This document shows, piece after piece, positions 15,106 through 22,372 of a stretch of 22,372 bases of DNA. The stretch is from JAPLKX01 sp035530195 (lineage in GTDB: Bacteria; Hydrogenedentota; Hydrogenedentia; Hydrogenedentales; SLHB01): assembly GCA_035530195.1 (NCBI GenBank), contig DATKVG010000108.1:1-22372 (forward strand), read 5' to 3'. The number at the start of each line of letters is the position of its first letter. Positions within the stretch are counted from its first letter, which is position 1. A program made the position numbers and the translations under genes. The notes under the pieces are model-generated. The model saw only the letters and a program-made list of their open reading frames with translations. It was not told where the DNA came from and ran no database searches.

Positions 15106-16176
15106 ATGCACGACCGCCAAAGTTCAGAATCTGCCTATGCGCCGCGGCTAATCGCGTGGGAAATCACGCGCAGATGCGCGCTGCACTGCAAGCATTGCCG
15201 CGCATCCGCCCAGTCCGGCCCCTACGAAGGCGAACTCTCGCTCGATGAGATCCGCCAGGTGTTGCGCAGCATCGCCCGGCATTACAAACCTATCATCATC
15301 CTCACCGGCGGCGAACCCCTGATGCGGCCCGACCTGTTCGACATCATAGACGAGGTGGTCCGGCTGGGACTGAGACCCGTGTTGGCGACGTGCGGCGGCC
15401 TCCTGACGCCCGACATGGCGCGCCGGCTCGTTTCCGCCGGCATCCAGCGCATCAGCGTCAGCATCGACGGGCCCGACGCCCGCAGCCACGACGATTTCCG
15501 GGGCGCACCCGGCGCGTTCGACTCCGCAATGGCCGCCCTCGATGCGGCCCGCGAGGCCGGGCTCGAATTCCAGATAAACACCACCGTCACCCGCAGAAAC
15601 ATGGATGCGCTCGAAGACATTCTGAACCTCGCCGTCAAACGGGGCGCCGCGGCGTTTCACCCGTTTCTGCTGGTCCCGACGGGCCGTGGCCGCGATCTGA
15701 CGGGCGATCTGCTGGATGCCGCCGAGTACGAGAAGGTCCTCAACCGCATCTACGATCTCCGCGCCTCGACGCCCATCCCGTTCAAGCCAACCTGCGCGCC
15801 CCACTACTACCGCATCTACCGCCAGCGCGAGGCCGAGGCCGGCCGGCTCGTCACGCCGCAGACACACGGGCTCGACGCCATGAGCAAAGGTTGCATGGGC
15901 GGGACCAGTTTCGCCTTTATCAGCCACGTCGGAAAGGTTCAAATCTGTGGATTCCTTGCAGAAGAAGCCGGCGACCTGCGTAAGGCCGGCCTGGACTTTC
16001 AAACCGTGTGGGAAGAATCGCCGTTGTTTCGCGAGCTGCGCGACTACCGGAACTATAAAGGCGCGTGCGGCCATTGCGATTACAGGCGTTGGTGCGGCGG
16101 GTGCCGGGCAAGGGCCTGCGCCGTTACGGGCAGCTACCTCGACACCGAGCCGTTCTGCGCCTACGCGCCGAAGTAG
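15106..16176 (+). CDS. Radical SAM/SPASM protein of the NirJ/AhbC/AhbD heme-biosynthesis type
   Basis: This 356-residue protein has the radical SAM cluster motif C-x3-C-x2-C at Cys24, Cys28 and Cys31, and GGEP at 68-71. The C-terminal auxiliary-cluster region contains Cys230 (KPTCAPH), Cys263, Cys281, Cys321, Cys324, Cys330, Cys333 and Cys351. The CGHCDYRRWCGGCRARA segment from 321 is the pattern I know from NirJ (heme d1) and AhbC/AhbD (siroheme-dependent heme synthesis). The following hemX-like, hemA, hemB and hemL genes support a tetrapyrrole role. A peptide-modifying SPASM maturase is the alternative but less likely given CGGCRARA and the neighbours. It probably acts in the cytoplasm on a siroheme-derived porphyrin. 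Which subfamily it belongs to cannot be settled by eye. No strong RBS precedes the ATG. Confidence 0.82.
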   Translation: MHDRQSSESAYAPRLIAWEITRRCALHCKHCRASAQSGPYEGELSLDEIRQVLRSIARHYKPIIILTGGEPLMRPDLFDIIDEVVRLGLRPVLATCGGLLTPDMARRLVSAGIQRISVSIDGPDARSHDDFRGAPGAFDSAMAALDAAREAGLEFQINTTVTRRNMDALEDILNLAVKRGAAAFHPFLLVPTGRGRDLTGDLLDAAEYEKVLNRIYDLRASTPIPFKPTCAPHYYRIYRQREAEAGRLVTPQTHGLDAMSKGCMGGTSFAFISHVGKVQICGFLAEEAGDLRKAGLDFQTVWEESPLFRELRDYRNYKGACGHCDYRRWCGGCRARACAVTGSYLDTEPFCAYAPK

Positions 16177-16234
16177 GCCCGCTTTGGCAGTCGGCGTCGC
16201 GATACAAGGACGTAAACTTCATGAGGATGCGTAA

Positions 16235-17086
16235 ATGCTGAGTTGGGCAATAGACGTGCTTTTTTATACGGGCACCGCGTGTTTTGTGGCGACGGGCATG
16301 ATGGCGCTGCGTCATCTCTACAGCCGCGACGCAAATGGCCTGGTGTGCGGCCCGCGCATCTTGCTGTCGGGCGCGGCTATGCTGGCGGCGGCGCTGATCC
16401 TGCGCGGCATTGCCTGGCGAATGGTGCCGCTGACAACCGCCGTGGATGCAATCAGCCTGTTTGCGGTGCTGACGGCCGTCATTATGGTGTATATCCTGCG
16501 GAAGGAAAACGCGCCGGCCCTGCTGTGTTTTTACGCGCCGCCCCTGGCCGCGGCCTGCCTGGCCAACGCCGCCATGGCACATGATGCCCTGCACTCCGCA
16601 CCGCGCGAGTTGCGCGGCCTGCCCCTGACGCTTCACGTCGGCCTGGTATTCCTGGCCTACGCCCTGTTTTTCCTCGCCAGCATGACCAGCGCCGCGTACC
16701 TGTTCCAGGCCAACCGGCTCAAGCGGTGCCAAACCACCGGCCTGTTCCAACGCCTGCCGTCGCTCGAACAACTCGACCGTACCTTGTGGCGGCTGGTGGT
16801 CTACGGCTACCCGATGTTCGTCGCCACGCTGGCGCTCGGGTTTGTCTGGGCGTGGCTTGACAACCAACTGCTTGAAGCCAAATGGTGGCTCTCGCCCAAG
16901 GTAATCCTTTCGTGCGTGATGGCCGTTTTCTACGGCATTTTGTTTCATCTGCGCCGGCAGGGCGGGCTGCGCGGCCCCAAACTTTCCTACCTGATGCTGG
17001 TGGGTTTCATCGTGTTGCTGCTGGCGTATTTCGCGTTAGACTTCATGCACCTGCGCGACTACAACTTCTGGGAGGCGGGCGCATGA
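16235..17086 (+). CDS. HemX/CcsA-like cytochrome c assembly family membrane protein
   Basis: This 283-residue integral membrane protein has about eight hydrophobic segments (near 5-22, 41-59, 66-88, 94-112, 130-155, 190-210, 221-241 and 252-272). LHVGLVFLAYALF in segment five matches the conserved His-containing helix of the CcsA/CcmC/HemX family. The heme-handling WWD motif is degenerate: WWLSPKV stands where CcsA-type proteins have a WGWDPKE-like segment. GAGGA-type RBS (GAGGA, 16223-16227) precedes the ATG by 7 bases. Its stop overlaps the hemA start in ATGA, so translation is coupled. HemX of Bacillus lies next to hemA and affects HemA levels; the same role is possible here. A true cytochrome c synthesis role is less likely given the missing WWD residues. 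Confidence 0.82.
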   Translation: MLSWAIDVLFYTGTACFVATGMMALRHLYSRDANGLVCGPRILLSGAAMLAAALILRGIAWRMVPLTTAVDAISLFAVLTAVIMVYILRKENAPALLCFYAPPLAAACLANAAMAHDALHSAPRELRGLPLTLHVGLVFLAYALFFLASMTSAAYLFQANRLKRCQTTGLFQRLPSLEQLDRTLWRLVVYGYPMFVATLALGFVWAWLDNQLLEAKWWLSPKVILSCVMAVFYGILFHLRRQGGLRGPKLSYLMLVGFIVLLLAYFALDFMHLRDYNFWEAGA

Positions 17087-18357
17087 GCCTGGTGGTCGTT
17101 GGCATCAGCCATCATACCTGCCCCGTCGAGATGCGGGAAAAACTCGGGTTCACCCGCGATTCACTCCCGCAGGCGCTGATGCACCTCAACAGCCGGTTCG
17201 AAGGCGGCGCCGCCATCATCCTCAACACCTGCAACCGAGTCGAAATCTATCTCCATCACCCGCTGGACGGCCACGAACTCACCCGCCAGTTGAAATCCTT
17301 CCTCAGTGAGTGGCACAACATCCCCGAAATCGAGTTCACGGCCCACACCTACGAATACTACGACCGCGAAACCGCCGGCCATCTGTTCCGCGTGGCGTCG
17401 AGCCTCGACAGCCTGGTGCTGGGCGAGGCGCAGATACTCGGGCAGGTCCACGAAGCCTATCTGCTCGCCCAGACCGCTCAAACCACCGACAAGGTGCTCC
17501 ACGCCCTGTTCCAGCAGGCGTTTTCCGTGGCCAAGCTGGTCCGGTCGACTACCAGCATCGGCGCCGGCAAAGTTTCGGTAAGCTCGGTGGCGGTGGATCT
17601 CGCCGCCTCGATTTTCATGGACCTCAGCGGCAAGACGCTGATGGTGGTCGGATCGGGCGACGTGGCGGAACTGACGTTGCGCAGCCTCGTCGGCCGCGGC
17701 GTTAAGAACGTGCTGATCGCCAACCGCCATCCCGATCGGGCCGACGTACTTGCCACCGCGTTCCGCGGCGAACCCGTTCCGTTCGAATCGCTGCGCGACC
17801 ACCTGCACCGCGCCGACATCGTCATCAGCACCACGGCCGCACCGCGGTTCGTGCTGCACCCCGAAGATTTCCAGCACGCCATGCCCCGCCGAGACCACGC
17901 GCCCATGTTCGTCATCGACATTGCGGTCCCCCGCGACGTCGATCCCGCCGTCGGCCAGCTCGACAACGTCTACGTCTACGATATCGACGACCTGGAGAAA
18001 GTCGTCAATGATAATATCAAGGCGCGGCGGCGCGAAATGGACCAGTGCCTCGCGCTGGTCGAGCGGGAAACGGACAAATTTATGCGGTGGTTGGGGGGTC
18101 TCGCCGCGGAACCGGCCATCCTCTCGATGTCCGAGGAGTTGCACGCGATTCGCGAGCGGGAGTTGCAGAAAACCCTCGAGGCGCTCGGCGACCTCACGCC
18201 ACGGCAACGGCAGGAAATCGCCTATCTCACCCAGCGTATCGTCAATTCCATTCTGCAGCGGCCCATGACGCACATCAAGTACGAAATCGGCCACCACGAC
18301 CCCGGCACCGTCATTCATCTCGTTAAGCGCCTGTTTGGTATAGAAGAAAGCGGATAA
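17083..18357 (+). CDS. hemA: Glutamyl-tRNA reductase
   Basis: This 424-residue enzyme reduces glutamyl-tRNA(Glu) to glutamate-1-semialdehyde with NADPH, the first step of C5 tetrapyrrole synthesis. The catalytic cysteine is Cys50 in LNTCNRVEIY. SSLDSLVLGEAQILGQV follows at about 107-123, a hallmark of the family. An NADPH-binding Rossmann segment is near 185-200, and a helical dimerisation domain occupies the C-terminus. The frame opens at 16882, but the ATG at 17083 has GGAGG (17071-17075) at 7 bases and overlaps the previous stop by four bases. hemB follows after 21 bases. Length is normal and all key motifs are intact. Confidence 0.97.
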   Translation: MSLVVVGISHHTCPVEMREKLGFTRDSLPQALMHLNSRFEGGAAIILNTCNRVEIYLHHPLDGHELTRQLKSFLSEWHNIPEIEFTAHTYEYYDRETAGHLFRVASSLDSLVLGEAQILGQVHEAYLLAQTAQTTDKVLHALFQQAFSVAKLVRSTTSIGAGKVSVSSVAVDLAASIFMDLSGKTLMVVGSGDVAELTLRSLVGRGVKNVLIANRHPDRADVLATAFRGEPVPFESLRDHLHRADIVISTTAAPRFVLHPEDFQHAMPRRDHAPMFVIDIAVPRDVDPAVGQLDNVYVYDIDDLEKVVNDNIKARRREMDQCLALVERETDKFMRWLGGLAAEPAILSMSEELHAIRERELQKTLEALGDLTPRQRQEIAYLTQRIVNSILQRPMTHIKYEIGHHDPGTVIHLVKRLFGIEESG

Positions 18358-18378
18358 ACCCGTTCAAGAGGAGCCAGC

Positions 18379-19368
18379 ATGACGTATCCCATCACGCGCC
18401 TGCGCCGATTGCGGAGCAACCACACCCTGCGCCGGATGGTGCGCGAAACGCGCATCAGCCCCGACAACCTCATCATGCCCCTGTTCGTAAGGCACGGCTC
18501 CGGCATCAAAAACGAGATCGCCTCGATGCCCGGGCAGTACCAATTCTCGCCCGACACGCTGGCCGAGGAGGCGCGCAGTATCGAGCAGGCCGGCGTCCCC
18601 GCCATCATTCTGTTCGGCATCCCGCAAATTAAAGATGAGCTTGGGTCGGAAGCGTGGGCGGATGAGGGCATTATTTGCCAATCGATCGAGTCCGTCAAAC
18701 GCGCCTGCCCGGACCTCTGCGTCATCACCGACGTGTGCATGTGCGAGTATACCGACCACGGCCATTGCGGCGTCGTCAAACCGCGACGCAACGGCGTGCT
18801 CGATGTCGACAACGACGCTACCATCGACCTGCTCATCCGCCAGGCTATCGCCCACGCCCGCGCCGGCGCCGATATGGTCGCCCCATCCGACATGATGGAC
18901 GGCCGCGTGGGCGCGATTCGCAACGCGCTCGACGAGGCCCGTATGCCCGACGTGCCCATCATGGCGTACAGCGCCAAGTTTGCGTCTGCGTTTTATGGGC
19001 CGTTTCGCGACGCGGCCGAGTCGCCCCCGCAGTTCGGCGACAGGTCCTCCTATCAGATGGACCCGGCCAACGCACGCGAGGCCATGCGCGAAATCCAGCT
19101 CGATATCGATGAAGGCGCCGATATCGTCATGGTCAAGCCGGCCCTGCCGTACCTCGACATCATCCGGATGGCCCGCAACCGGTTCGACGTGCCGCTCGCC
19201 GCCTACAACGTCTCGGGCGAATATGCGATGCTGAAATCGGCCGCCGACAACGGCTGGATCGACGAGAAACGAGCCGTCATCGAATCGCTGCTGTCAATCC
19301 GCCGGGCCGGCGCCGATCTCATCCTGACATACTGGGCAAAACAAGCCGCTAAATGGCTTCAAGCATAG
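18379..19368 (+). CDS. hemB: Delta-aminolevulinic acid dehydratase (porphobilinogen synthase)
   Basis: This 329-residue enzyme condenses two aminolevulinate molecules to porphobilinogen in the cytoplasm. The metal-binding cysteine motif of zinc-dependent enzymes is present: Cys120, Cys122 and Cys130 in DVCMCEYTDHGHCG. The two Schiff-base lysines are Lys200 (YSAKFASAFYGPF) and Lys253 (MVKPALPYLD). AGAGGAG at 18367-18373 lies 5 bases before the ATG. It follows hemA by 21 bases and precedes hemL by 49, consistent with one operon. The intact cysteines argue for zinc rather than magnesium dependence at the active site. Confidence 0.97.
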   Translation: MTYPITRLRRLRSNHTLRRMVRETRISPDNLIMPLFVRHGSGIKNEIASMPGQYQFSPDTLAEEARSIEQAGVPAIILFGIPQIKDELGSEAWADEGIICQSIESVKRACPDLCVITDVCMCEYTDHGHCGVVKPRRNGVLDVDNDATIDLLIRQAIAHARAGADMVAPSDMMDGRVGAIRNALDEARMPDVPIMAYSAKFASAFYGPFRDAAESPPQFGDRSSYQMDPANAREAMREIQLDIDEGADIVMVKPALPYLDIIRMARNRFDVPLAAYNVSGEYAMLKSAADNGWIDEKRAVIESLLSIRRAGADLILTYWAKQAAKWLQA

Positions 19369-19417
19369 GACCTATCCGTCGGATCGGTCCGATCGGTTTT
19401 ATAAACGCGGAGGCGCC

Positions 19418-20704
19418 ATGAGAAACGACAAATCGCTTTACCTCTGGGAAGAAGCCAACAAAGTCTTGGTCGGCGGCGTGAACAGCCCCGTCCGCGCGTT
19501 TAAAGGAGTGGGGGGGACGCCCTTCTTTGTGGTGTCCGGCCTCGGTGCGCACGTCACCGACGTTGACGCCAACGTCTATATCGATTACGTCCTTTCTTGG
19601 GGGCCGCTGGTGTTGGGGCACGCCTACCCGCACGTTGTCGAGGCCGTCTGCCGCGCTATGGAAAACGGCGCGTCGTTCGGCATCCCCACAGAAGCCGAAA
19701 TCCGGCTTGCCGAACGGATCAGCAGGCGCATCCCGTCCATCGAAAAGGTGCGCCTCGTCAACAGCGGTACCGAAGCCACCATGAGCGCCATCAGGCTCGC
19801 CCGCGGCTACACCGGGCGCGATTTCATCGTCAAAGTCGAGGGCTGTTACCACGGCCACGCCGACTCCCTCCTCGCCAAATCCGGCAGCGGCATCGCCACG
19901 CTCGGCATCCCCACTTGCCCCGGCGTACCCTCGCTGCACGCCCAGCATACGCTCACCATGCCGTTCAACGACCTCGCTGCGGCCCAGGACCTGTTCAGTG
20001 CGCACGGCGACAACATCGCCTGCCTCATCATCGAACCTGTCGCCGGCAACATGGGCGTCGTCCTGCCCGAACCCGGCTACCTCGAAGGTCTCCGCACCCT
20101 CACGTCTCGCTATGGCGCGCTGCTCATCTTCGACGAAGTGATGACGGGGTTCCGCGTCGCGCTCGGCGGCGCACAGGAACGGTACAACGTCACGCCCGAT
20201 CTCACCACGCTGGGCAAAGTCATTGGTGGCGGCCTGCCCGTCGGCGCGTACGGCGGCCGCGCCGACATCATGGACCACCTCGCGCCCGTTGGCCCCGTGT
20301 ACCAGGCCGGCACGCTCGCCGGCAACCCGCTCGCCACGGCCGCGGGCCTCGCCACGCTCGACATCCTCGAACTAGAGGGCTCATTCGAGCGCACAGAAAC
20401 CGCCATGACAACGTTGCGCGAAGGGCTGGGCGAGATCGCGCGCGAAACCGGCGTCCCCGTTTTTCAGACCCAAGCCGGCTCGATGGGCTGCCTGTTTTTC
20501 CACGACGGCCCGGTCCGCAACTACGCCAACGCCGCGCAATCCGACACCATCCGCTACGCCAAATTTTTCCACGGCATGCTGCACCGCGGCGTCTACTTCG
20601 CCCCATCCCAGTTCGAAGCCTGTTTCACCAGCACCGCCCACGACCACGGCACCATCGAAAAGACATTGCAGGCGGCTCGGGAAGTGTTTAAGGAGCTGGG
20701 CTAA
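19418..20704 (+). CDS. hemL: Glutamate-1-semialdehyde 2,1-aminomutase
   Basis: This 428-residue PLP enzyme converts glutamate-1-semialdehyde to 5-aminolevulinate. It begins with the family-typical GGVNSPVRAFKGVGG segment at 19-33. The PLP-binding lysine is Lys267 in TTLGKVIGGGLPVGAYGG. NSGTEA (115-120) and the FDEVMTGFR segment (from 238) are the usual cofactor-binding elements. GGAGG at 19409-19413 precedes the ATG by 4 bases. It is the last gene of the heme cluster. The downstream gap holds a repeat and the terminator of the opposing gene, with no clear plus-strand terminator. Confidence 0.97.
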   Translation: MRNDKSLYLWEEANKVLVGGVNSPVRAFKGVGGTPFFVVSGLGAHVTDVDANVYIDYVLSWGPLVLGHAYPHVVEAVCRAMENGASFGIPTEAEIRLAERISRRIPSIEKVRLVNSGTEATMSAIRLARGYTGRDFIVKVEGCYHGHADSLLAKSGSGIATLGIPTCPGVPSLHAQHTLTMPFNDLAAAQDLFSAHGDNIACLIIEPVAGNMGVVLPEPGYLEGLRTLTSRYGALLIFDEVMTGFRVALGGAQERYNVTPDLTTLGKVIGGGLPVGAYGGRADIMDHLAPVGPVYQAGTLAGNPLATAAGLATLDILELEGSFERTETAMTTLREGLGEIARETGVPVFQTQAGSMGCLFFHDGPVRNYANAAQSDTIRYAKFFHGMLHRGVYFAPSQFEACFTSTAHDHGTIEKTLQAAREVFKELG

Positions 20705-20707
20705 CTT

Positions 20708-20768
20708 CACGGACGAACACAGACGGGCACGGACGAACACCGACGATGTTTTTTTCTGCTGTCCGTGC
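20708..20768. repeat. Palindromic repeat element related to 335-402
   Basis: CACGGACGAACAC occurs twice in direct orientation (20708-20720 and 20728-20740, period 20). GCACGGAC (20727-20734) pairs exactly with GTCCGTGC (20761-20768). The reverse complement of 20708-20745 aligns with 362-399 over most positions. It is therefore a second copy of the element near the left edge, in opposite orientation, placed between two convergent genes. Confidence 0.65.
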
Positions 20769-20771
20769 AAT

Positions 20772-20807
20772 AAAAAAGCGGGCGCAGCCTTTTTCCAACT
20801 GCGCCCG
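20772..20807 (-). terminator. Intrinsic terminator of the minus-strand oxidoreductase gene
   Basis: A perfect 9-bp stem, CGGGCGCAG (20779-20787) with CTGCGCCCG (20799-20807), has an 11-base loop. On the minus strand it is followed by a T-run (A-run 20772-20777 on the plus strand). It lies 35 bases beyond the minus-strand stop codon at 20842, as expected. Confidence 0.88.
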
Positions 20808-20841
20808 ATCTTCCTACAGCCTCCGGTCTCCAGCCTACAGC

Positions 20842-22146
20842 CTATACAAGCGGCGTTTTTCCCGGTACAGCCACTGGCTCGAGCGGGCATGGGCCCAACT
20901 CGAGCTTCGCCGGGCTGAGGTCGAGCGTGGACGAGTTCATCACCCAGTCGAACTTCATAGCCCGGCCGGTGTAGGCACTCATCCGGATCATGATGGCCGT
21001 CATGGTGCTCTCGGCGACCTGGCGGCCTTCGTTGAGCGGCTTATTGTTGCGGATGGCGTCGATCATGTCGGCGTACTCGCGGATGGCGGGCTCGTACGAC
21101 TCGCTGTCGTACTTCCACGGGTTCTGGCCCTTGATGTTGGCGCTGCCGAAATCGAAGTAGCACACGCCATTCTGCCCGACGATCTTCTGGTCGCACCGGT
21201 CGTACACGCCATCGATCTGCGCGCCCATATATCCGACCAGCGCGCCGTTGGGATACTCGAGTTCCGCGGCGAAATGGTCCCAGATATTGCCGTACTCGGG
21301 CGCGTCGCGCACTTCCCGCCCGCCTGTCGCCAGACACTGCGACGGCGGCCCGCCCATCACCCAGTTCACGAGGTCGAGGTTATGCACGTGCTGCTCGACC
21401 ACGAAATCGCCCGACAGCCACGTCATGAACAGCCAGCGCCGCAACTGGGCTTCCATCTCCGACCACGCCGGGTCCACTTTTGGCCCCCAGCCCATCATGC
21501 CGTCGCCGAGCCGCACGCACTGTGCCGCCACGACGTTGCCGATCTGCCCGTCCCTGATCCGCTGCACCGCTTCCATGATCTGCCGGGCGCGCCGCATTTG
21601 CGTCCCCGCAACGACCACGAGGTTCTTGGCCTTGGCCTGGTCGGCCGTCTCGATGAACTTGCGCACGTTCACCGGGTCCGTCGCAATCGGTTTCTCGACA
21701 AATACGTTCTTGCCTTTCTCAACCGCGTACGCGAAATGGATTGGGCGGAAAAACGGCGGCGTCGTCAGGATCACCATGTCCACGTCGCTGTCGATGACTT
21801 TCTTGTAGGCGTCCCAGCCAACAAACGTCGTCTCCGGCGTGACCTTGTAGATCTCGTCCACGGCCAGCTTGCGCCGCTCGAAACTCGACTTGATCGCCCG
21901 CGGCGCTTTCTCCAGCCGATCCTGGAACAGATCGCCGATCGCTACCAGTTCAACGCCTTTCGACGACTCGGCGCAGTCCGAAATGCCCGCGCCGATCCCG
22001 CGACCGCCAAGGCCGATCAAGCCAACGCGGATTTTATCGCTGCCGGCGGCGTACGCCCGCCCCGATTTCAGCAACGAGGCCGCGCCCAAAGCCGCCGACG
22101 TGGCCATGAATGTTCTGCGAGTCACACCATCCTTTTTCGTGTCCAT
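20842..22146 (-). CDS. Tat-exported Gfo/Idh/MocA family oxidoreductase
   Basis: The frame begins at 22179, but AAGGA (22153-22157, minus strand) lies 6 bases before the ATG at 22146, which starts a clean twin-arginine signal; the protein is then 434 residues. The signal is TRRTFMATSAALG from residue 9, with likely cleavage after AYA near 33. The dinucleotide motif GLIGLGGRGIG is at 42-52, EKP at 151-153 and EQHVHNLD at 251-258, with the family's active-site His and Asp. Tat export suggests the cofactor is bound in the cytoplasm before export, as known for Zymomonas glucose-fructose oxidoreductase. Similar Tat-signal members are abundant in Planctomycetota-like genomes. The gene is transcribed towards the heme cluster and has its own promoter and terminator. 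Substrate unknown. Confidence 0.93.
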   Translation of the reverse strand: MDTKKDGVTRRTFMATSAALGAASLLKSGRAYAAGSDKIRVGLIGLGGRGIGAGISDCAESSKGVELVAIGDLFQDRLEKAPRAIKSSFERRKLAVDEIYKVTPETTFVGWDAYKKVIDSDVDMVILTTPPFFRPIHFAYAVEKGKNVFVEKPIATDPVNVRKFIETADQAKAKNLVVVAGTQMRRARQIMEAVQRIRDGQIGNVVAAQCVRLGDGMMGWGPKVDPAWSEMEAQLRRWLFMTWLSGDFVVEQHVHNLDLVNWVMGGPPSQCLATGGREVRDAPEYGNIWDHFAAELEYPNGALVGYMGAQIDGVYDRCDQKIVGQNGVCYFDFGSANIKGQNPWKYDSESYEPAIREYADMIDAIRNNKPLNEGRQVAESTMTAIMIRMSAYTGRAMKFDWVMNSSTLDLSPAKLELGPCPLEPVAVPGKTPLV

Positions 22147-22179
22147 GACGATTCCTTTCAAACCTTGGGTTGAAACCAT

Positions 22180-22208
22180 AGAATAAGACTTCGCCGAAAT
22201 AAGAACAA
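22180..22208 (-). promoter_or_regulatory. Possible promoter of the minus-strand oxidoreductase gene
   Basis: On the minus strand TTGTTC (22203-22208) and TATTCT (22180-22185) are separated by 17 bases, in a locally AT-rich stretch. The leader would be about 27 bases to the ATG at 22146. Both hexamers are imperfect. Confidence 0.35.
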
Positions 22209-22218
22209 GTATTGTAGC

Positions 22219-22303
22219 GCAGGCGTCCCGCCTGCACGATTTGCGCTGGTGGCGCCGGAGGTGCGGTGGAGGAGGTGCGGTGGGGTCGCGCTCCCGCGCG
22301 ACC
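22219..22303. repeat. Two strong palindromic hairpins with GGAGGTGCGGTG repeats
   Basis: GCAGGCG-TCC-CGCCTGC (22219-22235) and GGTCGCGC-TCCC-GCGCGACC (22284-22303) are perfect hairpins. Between them GGAGGTGCGGTG occurs twice (22257-22268, 22271-22282), with GGAGGTGC again at 22317-22324. No T-run follows either stem. They resemble dispersed REP-type palindromes. I see no gene in 22187-22372. Confidence 0.65.
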
Positions 22304-22372
22304 GGGTGGTGGCGGCGGAGGTGCTTTCAGTACTCTGGTCAGCATGACGTCCCCGCGGTCGAGCGGGAGCTC

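Noticed and set aside
19382..19404. GATCGGTCCGATC palindrome between hemB and hemL followed by TTTT
   Set aside because: The stem is short with almost no loop, and it would cut hemL from its operon; too weak to call a terminator or operator.
20746..22173. 475-residue plus-strand open frame
   Set aside because: It is the complement of the minus-strand Gfo/Idh/MocA gene, which has intact motifs, Tat signal, RBS and terminator.

Overview
The window looks like chromosomal DNA of a GC-rich, free-living Gram-negative-type bacterium. Four Gfo/Idh/MocA-family oxidoreductases (one Tat-exported), a DUF6807/PmoA-like protein, a giant secreted beta-propeller protein ending in a Ser-Glu-Gly tail, and many palindromic intergenic repeats are typical of the Planctomycetota / Lentisphaerota / Hydrogenedentota neighbourhood. 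The Ser-Glu-Gly tail makes me lean towards Hydrogenedentota, but this is inference; no rRNA or other phylogenetic marker is present.

Layout. Bases 1-469 hold no gene. They contain a tandem array of about 92-bp repeats with hairpins and a 68-bp element with inverted-repeat ends, followed by a promoter. From 470 to 4353 there is a Gfo/Idh/MocA oxidoreductase, a parvulin-type peptidyl-prolyl isomerase lipoprotein, and a second Gfo/Idh/MocA protein. After a 269-bp regulatory gap, 4623-8414 encodes a 1263-residue secreted multidomain protein: 14 propeller units, an Ig-like domain, calcium-binding-type repeats, a beta-helix, a carboxypeptidase-regulatory-like domain and an acidic tail. Next come an aldo/keto reductase (8446-9435), a strong intergenic hairpin, a third Gfo/Idh/MocA protein (9566-10747), a DUF6807 protein with its own promoter (10844-11767) and a soluble five-PAS hybrid histidine kinase (11804-14995).

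Bases 15106-20704 form a tetrapyrrole operon: a NirJ/AhbC/AhbD-like radical SAM protein, a HemX/CcsA-like membrane protein, hemA (overlapping it by 4 bases), hemB and hemL. hemC and hemD are not here. Glu-tRNA is converted to aminolevulinate (HemA, HemL) and then porphobilinogen (HemB). The radical SAM protein suggests a siroheme-derived late branch (heme by the Ahb route, or heme d1). On the minus strand, 22146-20842 encodes a Tat-exported Gfo/Idh/MocA protein with its own promoter and terminator. The right edge carries further palindromic hairpins.

The left and right parts (oxidoreductases, aldo/keto reductase, DUF6807) fit oxidation or modification of sugars or cyclitols, but no substrate can be read from the sequence. 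All starts were reassessed by ribosome-binding site. I see no tRNA, rRNA, CRISPR array, insertion sequence or phage gene. I did not find a clearly new defence or mobile system. The most unusual items are the propeller protein with its compositional break and unusual C-terminus, the heme cluster content, and the palindromic repeat families.
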